Assembly (NCBI RefSeq): GCF_000208865.1
Contig: NC_018398.1
Location: 1,302,001 to 1,366,000 of the forward strand
DNA length: 64,000 nucleotides
Origin: Neospora caninum Liverpool
Taxonomy: Eukaryota > Apicomplexa > Conoidasida > Eucoccidiorida > Sarcocystidae
Direction: 5' to 3'
Translations under genes and position numbers: made by a program
The notes under the pieces: model-generated
What the model was told of the DNA's origin: nothing
The model's database searches: none
Seen by the model: only the letters and a program-made list of their open reading frames with translations
Shown: positions 58,655 to 64,000 of the stretch, in pieces
Layout: every line of letters begins with the position of its first letter
Numbering within the stretch: the first letter of the stretch is position 1

Positions 58655-61600
58655 CGTTTTTCTCGAGGAAACGTAGAGAACACTTTATCAACTAAAGTGG
58701 ACGTTCGACCAGTTCTCAGGCAAGATCGGCACGTCGCCACCGAAGACTCGCAAACAGTGCTAAGACTGGAGGGCAGTTTAGCGTCGACTATTCACGGCGT
58801 GTGGTCGGACCAAGAATTTCCAATCCCCTGACAGAGACTTGCGATTTTGTCGCTGCTCTGCGATGCGAAGTTCTGGCGGCAGGTGTACTTGCACCTGCAA
58901 CTCGGACAGTTTTAAGACCAGTGCGGTTTGAGAGCCGGCGAGCGTGCAGGCTTCATGCACTCCGCAAACGTCTCCCGGAGATCTTGCGTCCACCTGCCAC
59001 CAAGTGATTTGCGTGTTAGTGCCATCAACATTCCTGCGTCTTCGGATGGCATCCAAGACGTTCGCGACCGCAAATTCCGCTTCGCGAACTATAACGGCGA
59101 CGCCACGACTGTGTGAGATTCTACAGACATGCAGCCCTCGGTTTATTATTTCTGGTAGCGGCTTGCTGCGAAAGGTCGTACCACTACCATGCTAGTCTGT
59201 AGGGAAAACTTCGGTCTGTCTACTTACTTTAACGCTAAGGGATTTGGTAGTGGCCTATTTATACTTACTGGTTTACATTTCAGTCCTGTCATGGTCGGTG
59301 TTCGTCGTTTGTCGAAGAGCGTCCTAGATCTCACGGGCCGTAAGGTTTGCGCCCTGGCAATTCCTGAAGGAGGCGAAGATGATTCACGATATGGAGGCAG
59401 ATGCGTGCAGATAGACAACACACGGTGGATGTCAGCGGAGTTGGTTTGACCACCCTTGGCCAGTTGTGATGAATTTCCGATCCCAGCGATGTTTTTTGTG
59501 ACTACAATCGTACATGGCACCTACTGACTGGCCGGGGGGCACAACCACGAAGTTCGAGAAATCGGAAATAACACGGAGAGAGAAAGTGTCTAAGCCCGTG
59601 GGAGAACGTGCGGTTGGGGGGGGAGAGACTTATCACGGTTCCTGCTGTGTTCGTTTACATCTAGAACAGAAGGGGTGATACGCGACTGGGGGGGCTTCCG
59701 GTAGACGTCCATGTCAAAAAGTAAGCAGGGAGCCCAGCGCAACTATGGCCCTTTACGGCCGTGACTCAGTGTGAAGAGTCATGTGGAAGCGGCCGTCGCG
59801 CGTTTGCAGACTTCGATCTCTCTCAGTTTTTTTGAGAACACGTTTCAAAGTCCACTAATCAAGACCTCGGATGCGTGAGCAAAAACGAGCTGGTAACATT
59901 GGCAAAGGCTATTCCTTTCAAATTAGGACGTCATGGAGACCCCTACCAGAGAAGCCACGGTCGAGACACGACAAAAGACTCCTCATACTCAGAAGGTCTC
60001 CCTCGTTCTCTTTTGTCTCGTGAGAGATGATTTGCCGACGTGCAAGCACACAACGTGAACGCACGTTATAAAGCTTGGTTTGGGATGCACTCTGCTTGCA
60101 GCTAGGTCGACCGCCCTTGCATACGATAACTTCCTCTCTACGCTTGCGTCAGAGAGCAATTCCCCTTCCCAAAGCTCATGGAACCAAGAGGGATGTCAGC
60201 TCAAATCTCTTCGTTCACCGGATATTCAAGTTCTATTCCGCTTTTCATGACCATCATGTTAAGTGCATAAAGTACAGTGGTGTCGAGCATATACCTGAAA
60301 AGTTTTCGTTTGCAGCTCTTGCCTCCGGGCGAGAACTGTTGGTGTAGCCCCTCACTACGAAAGATGCCGGAGAATCGTGCACTCTATGTATCCAAGTGGG
60401 TGGGTAGCTAGTCACTGAAGACATACTGGAGGTATCTATGCACCGAGGATGTTGTGACGCGGATTCCTCGTGATCAGGCGGACCAGTAGAGCAGTGTCAC
60501 CGCGAGATACGGAAAAAACAGCAGCTGGTCGAACACGAAACCGCAGCTGGGACAAAAACACCGGCATGGAAACTTGAAAAGCTTTTGGGATTGGCAGGAT
60601 ACTAACGCGTCGGGTGGATGTTGCAATGTGCTGCTTGCACCTAGTTGGTTGCGTTATAACCAACTGCTGCAAAGAGCTGAAGCCTTACGAAAATGCCGTG
60701 GATTTCTTTACTAACACCAGTGGAAGCAACGTCATGTGCGTTGAACACTTGGACATACGACAGTACAAGTGCTGCCTTTAACAGCATTTACATTTTCCTT
60801 TATTCTTTTGGGCCCGTCTATGCTTGATCCGATCACTCCCAGAGAATTTCTTAGCAGCAATTTATGCCCCCGAGAACATGTATAGTCACGGAAGCTTTCC
60901 AGCGAGTCGATGCATTGGAAGAATGTCTATCCAGGAATCCGACTGGACCGTATGAATCGCAATGCTGTCCCTGCAGAGACACGACAGATGGCGTATCTTG
61001 ATATCGCATGCAACGCAGAACTTTTTTAGCCGTTGCAAAAGAGTTGCGCAAGAAAAGTAGAGACAAACCGCTCTCTGTGTCACCCGTCACTTCTCGTTTG
61101 GCGTAGCAGGCGCCCCGCCCCACAGCTCGTTGCTCTACCTAGTTTTCCGTCCAGTTTCTTGTTCCTGCGTTTGTTGGAAGAATAGCTGTTTATTTGAGCC
61201 CCTCTGGGACAATGTTGTTTGCTTCTTCGACTCGTGTGACAAGATAAACTTCGTGGGGTTTCATGAAAGTATTCAATGCAGAGGCAGAAGAAAAGCCTAC
61301 GGTGTGGTTAAACGTGCAGAACTGCTGTGGAGTGTTTCTTGTTGATTGGTCTTTTTCTCACGTGAGTTGTAAACGTTGACTTTGTTTCATTTCTGCTTGT
61401 GTTTCGTGATACTGTTACTGAACGTGTTGCTCCGTGGGCACTGGATGGCGACGGCCGATTCCGTGTGCAGACAGCAGGAAATCGACGGCAGCGTTGCCCC
61501 CCAGAAAACGGAACACTGGCGCCATTTCAGGAGTAGATAGTGTAAAATCTGTATTTCCTAAATTGCCAAGGCCTCTTATTTCAAAAACCCGCAGAACGCG

Positions 61601-61800
61601 GGAAACCCCCGGAATTTCTTCTTTCTCAGACAACCCGCATACATCGCCCCGTTCCTCTCGCGAGGCTTCGTGCTGGAGTGCCTTTTGTCTCTGAAAAGCA
61701 GTTGAACACATCTAACAGAGGGGGCTCCTTGGAGAAAGAGGAAGCTACGCGTACTGTGTGCCGTCAGCGCGTCGTTTCGGAGTCGTTAAACGTGAGCAAT
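58655..61800. promoter_or_regulatory. Divergent intergenic region between IFT122 and TOM40
   Basis: The two genes are transcribed away from each other, so these 3.1 kb must hold both promoters and 5' UTRs. Open frames are short; plus 59291-59449 (start MVGVRRLSKSVLDLTGRKVC) looks mildly protein-like but has no support. I cannot point to specific promoter elements. Confidence 0.45.
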
Positions 61801-63971
61801 ATGGAGGCGCGTTCTCGCGATCAAGAGCACAGCTATCCGCCAGTGTATCGTTTCTGTCGATTCCTCAGAGGTGCACCACTTACAACAGCGGAGAGGGGGT
61901 CAGGGTCTCCGTTGTTCCGCTCCCTCCATCCTGCGGCTTTGACCTGCGCTGTCGCTTCTTGTGCGGAGAAAGAAGAGAAGTCTTTCCTGTCCAGTTTCCC
62001 CTCTTTTGGCCTGTTCGACAAAAAGGACCCGAAGGATGACGGAACGAAATCCTCGTCAACCTCTTCCTTCTCCCCAGACGCTTCCACGTCGGCGCGTCAG
62101 GCTTCTCCTGGAGACACTGGTGCAGTGGGGGGACCAAGCAGTGAACCTGGGACGTTGCCCACCGGTCAGCTATCACCGGGAGGCTCGGCCGTCGGATCAT
62201 CTTCTGAAGCAGGTGAATCCGCCTCCAACCCGTTTCTCCAACCCCGAAGCAAGGAATCCGATACTTCGAGGTGAGCAAAGGCTGCGAAAGGATTTGCCAT
62301 GTCCCATCTCATGCGTGTGCGCATCCATTCAGGTTACATGCACATCCACACGAGTAGGAAGTTTTGGGTGTACGTACACCGTTCACAAACACTGACACAA
62401 GCGAGACGCAAGGGTGCTGTGAGCCGGACAGCGTCTCCAAAAGGAGCTTTTGCCCGGGTGTCTCAGGCGAGGTTTCTTGGGTGCCAGGATTTGAACCCGA
62501 GTCGCTGACTGTTACAGGCGAGACTAGCTCTCGCTTGTGTAGAAGGAAGAGAACCTCACCTCAACAAAGCCCCGTTAGCTGGTGTCTTCCAGGGGGCTTG
62601 CCTGTGTGTCTGGTGTTTGGCGCTCTTTTTTGCGGCGAAGTCGCAGCGTGTTTACCTAAAACCTCAAAGGTGGAGGAACTGCGCTTCAGAGCGTCTCAGT
62701 CGCTCGGGGACCGCCTGCGCTCCGGTACCAATCTAGGAGTGCCTCTGTAGAGTCGATGGACCTTGCGTTTTCTCCGGAATGTCTAGAATGCATTACCGCG
62801 ACTTGTGCGGTCCTGGGCCTGGACGAACTTTCTAAGCTGGTGGTTTTGGGACAGCCATCTCCGGTGGGAACTCTGTTCGGGGGATGCGGGAGCTGCTGTC
62901 CCGCGGAAGTCGGTGTGTGCTCAGGCTTTTCGTTATCTCTGCGCTTTGTTGCACAGACCACCGATTCCTGTGCCGTACGAACAATTTTCCCGCGAGTGGA
63001 TGGCAGTGGCCGGCCAAGACAACTTTGACGGATTCCGACTGGAGGCGACGAAGCAAGTGAGATGAGCGGGGGAGGTTTACCCGTGGAATTGCCCGTCCCG
63101 GACGGCCGTCTTCGTGTGATATTGAGTTCCGTTGACAGGTCGACCACGCGTTTGCACATATTCTTGCAGCTGTCAAATTCAGATCAAGGAGCACATGCTG
63201 TGTTAGGTCCAGTGCGCGATAGGATGCGGGGTAGGCAGAGACAGATAAACAGAGGTTTCATGTGCACTGATCTGCATGCATTTCCGGCGGCGTTCACGGA
63301 GCAAAGTGTCAAAACTGCGTGGGCAGCGGGACTCTCCTCGCGAAGGGGCTTGCAGGATCGGTTATGTAGAAGCGAGGTTCTCGAGGACGTGTGACTGTCC
63401 CTGTTCATCCCACGAGAAGACGACACACACCACTCAGACTCTCTGGTAACCACGCAGTCACTCCCTCATGAAGCAACGCGCACAGACCCGAGACGGGGCA
63501 TGTCCACCGCGGCGGGGCGTGAGAGCCACCCCGTGGGGGCAACATCGCGCGTTTTCTTTCCTGTGCACACACACGAGTGGGGACGCGTAGTTGCGACTGC
63601 GCGCGGCCTCTTGCTGCCTGCGAACAAACTCAAGAGCCCATCTCGTTTGTTCGGGGAGAGGCAGGGGCGCTTCCCGTGGCGCCTGCGGCAGGATGCGCGG
63701 ATGGCGAAGGGTGGCTAGCGATCCGCTGCGTCCTCGCATGAGAAGGCAACATGAATTGCGCCATGTGCGGATGCGACTGGCAGGTGAACAAGGTGCTCAC
63801 GGCGAACCACACGTTCATGCTCGGCACGCAGACGAAGGAGGGCGGGTGTTCGTACAGCTTCGGCCCCACCCTGGTAATAGGAGAACCGGACGAGGCCGCA
63901 CAGCAAGAAGGTCAGATGCCCAGCTTCTTTGGAATGGCCCGGATGAACTCTGATGGCTTCTTGCAGGCCAG
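61801..63971 (+). CDS. TOM40: Mitochondrial import channel TOM40 (5' part, runs off right edge)
   Basis: Beta-barrel pore of the outer mitochondrial membrane through which nearly all imported proteins pass. Exons: 61801-62270, 62957-63056 and 63784-63971, with the last donor (GTAAGA) at the window end; junctions are in phase. The first 156 residues are a Ser/Pro/Gly-rich extension (EKEEKSFLSSFPSFGLFDKK, then low complexity). The second exon has PPIPVPYEQFSREWM and DNFDGFRLEATKQ, which match the N-P-x-P-F-E segment and the following F-D-G-x-x-x-x-x-x-K strand of TOM40. The third begins VNKVLTANHTFMLGTQTKEG and YSFGPTLVIG, the first barrel strands, and ends MNSDGFLQA, matching D-x-x-G-x-L-x-A. 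The start at 61801 is the last ATG before the conserved part; an upstream in-frame ATG at 61678 is possible. Confidence 0.9.
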
Positions 63972-64000
63972 GTAAGAAAAACCAGAGCTGAAACAGCTCT

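Noticed and set aside
59291..59449. Plus-strand frame starting MVGVRRLSKSVL in the IFT122/TOM40 divergent region
   Set aside because: Short, in a region expected to be promoter, with an equally long antisense frame and no recognised family.
62461..62545. tRNA-like B box on the minus strand (GGTTCAAATCC) with a possible T-stem
   Set aside because: The T-arm needs two G-U pairs, no anticodon stem of the right size pairs, and the acceptor stem does not close.

Overview
The window is eukaryotic nuclear DNA. Genes are split by many GT-AG introns, starts often sit in an A-rich context (for example AAAATGG), and the gene content is that of a tissue-cyst coccidian: a multi-domain microneme-type adhesin, TOM40, IFT122 and large CCCH proteins. 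I place it in the Sarcocystidae (Toxoplasma, Neospora, Besnoitia, Cystoisospora, Sarcocystis group) and cannot fix the species from sequence alone. From memory only, T. gondii MIC14 and TOM40 have neighbouring locus numbers, which fits the order seen here.

Layout. 1 to about 2.1 kb, minus: 3' part of a three-finger CCCH protein that runs off the left edge. 4.35-7.19 kb, minus: a complete four-exon CCHC zinc-knuckle gene of the ZCCHC9 type. 7.7-8.7 kb, minus: two tentative small genes, one with an in-frame TGA. 10.9-40.4 kb, plus: one gene of about 29.5 kb and more than 30 exons. It encodes a type I membrane protein with signal peptide, repeated cysteine modules, SUEL-type and H-type-like lectin segments, TSP1 domains, a transmembrane helix and an acidic tail, and I call it MIC14-like. 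42.28-47.30 kb, minus: a complete five-exon three-finger CCCH protein (1194 aa). 51.28-58.65 kb, minus: complete eleven-exon IFT122 (1392 aa). 61.80 kb to the right edge, plus: first three exons of TOM40.

Intergenic stretches are long: 2.1-4.3, 8.7-10.9, 40.4-42.3, 47.3-51.3 and 58.7-61.8 kb. I found no tRNA, rRNA, transposon or CRISPR array.

The genes do not form a pathway. They cover RNA biology (two CCCH proteins, one CCHC protein), mitochondrial import (TOM40), flagellum assembly, presumably of the male gamete (IFT122), and host-cell attachment or secretion (the adhesin). Exon borders were chosen by hand from splice signals, reading phase and protein similarity. Those of ZCCHC9-like, CCCH-B, IFT122 and TOM40 are phase-consistent throughout. 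Those of the adhesin are firm for most exons and tentative where stated.
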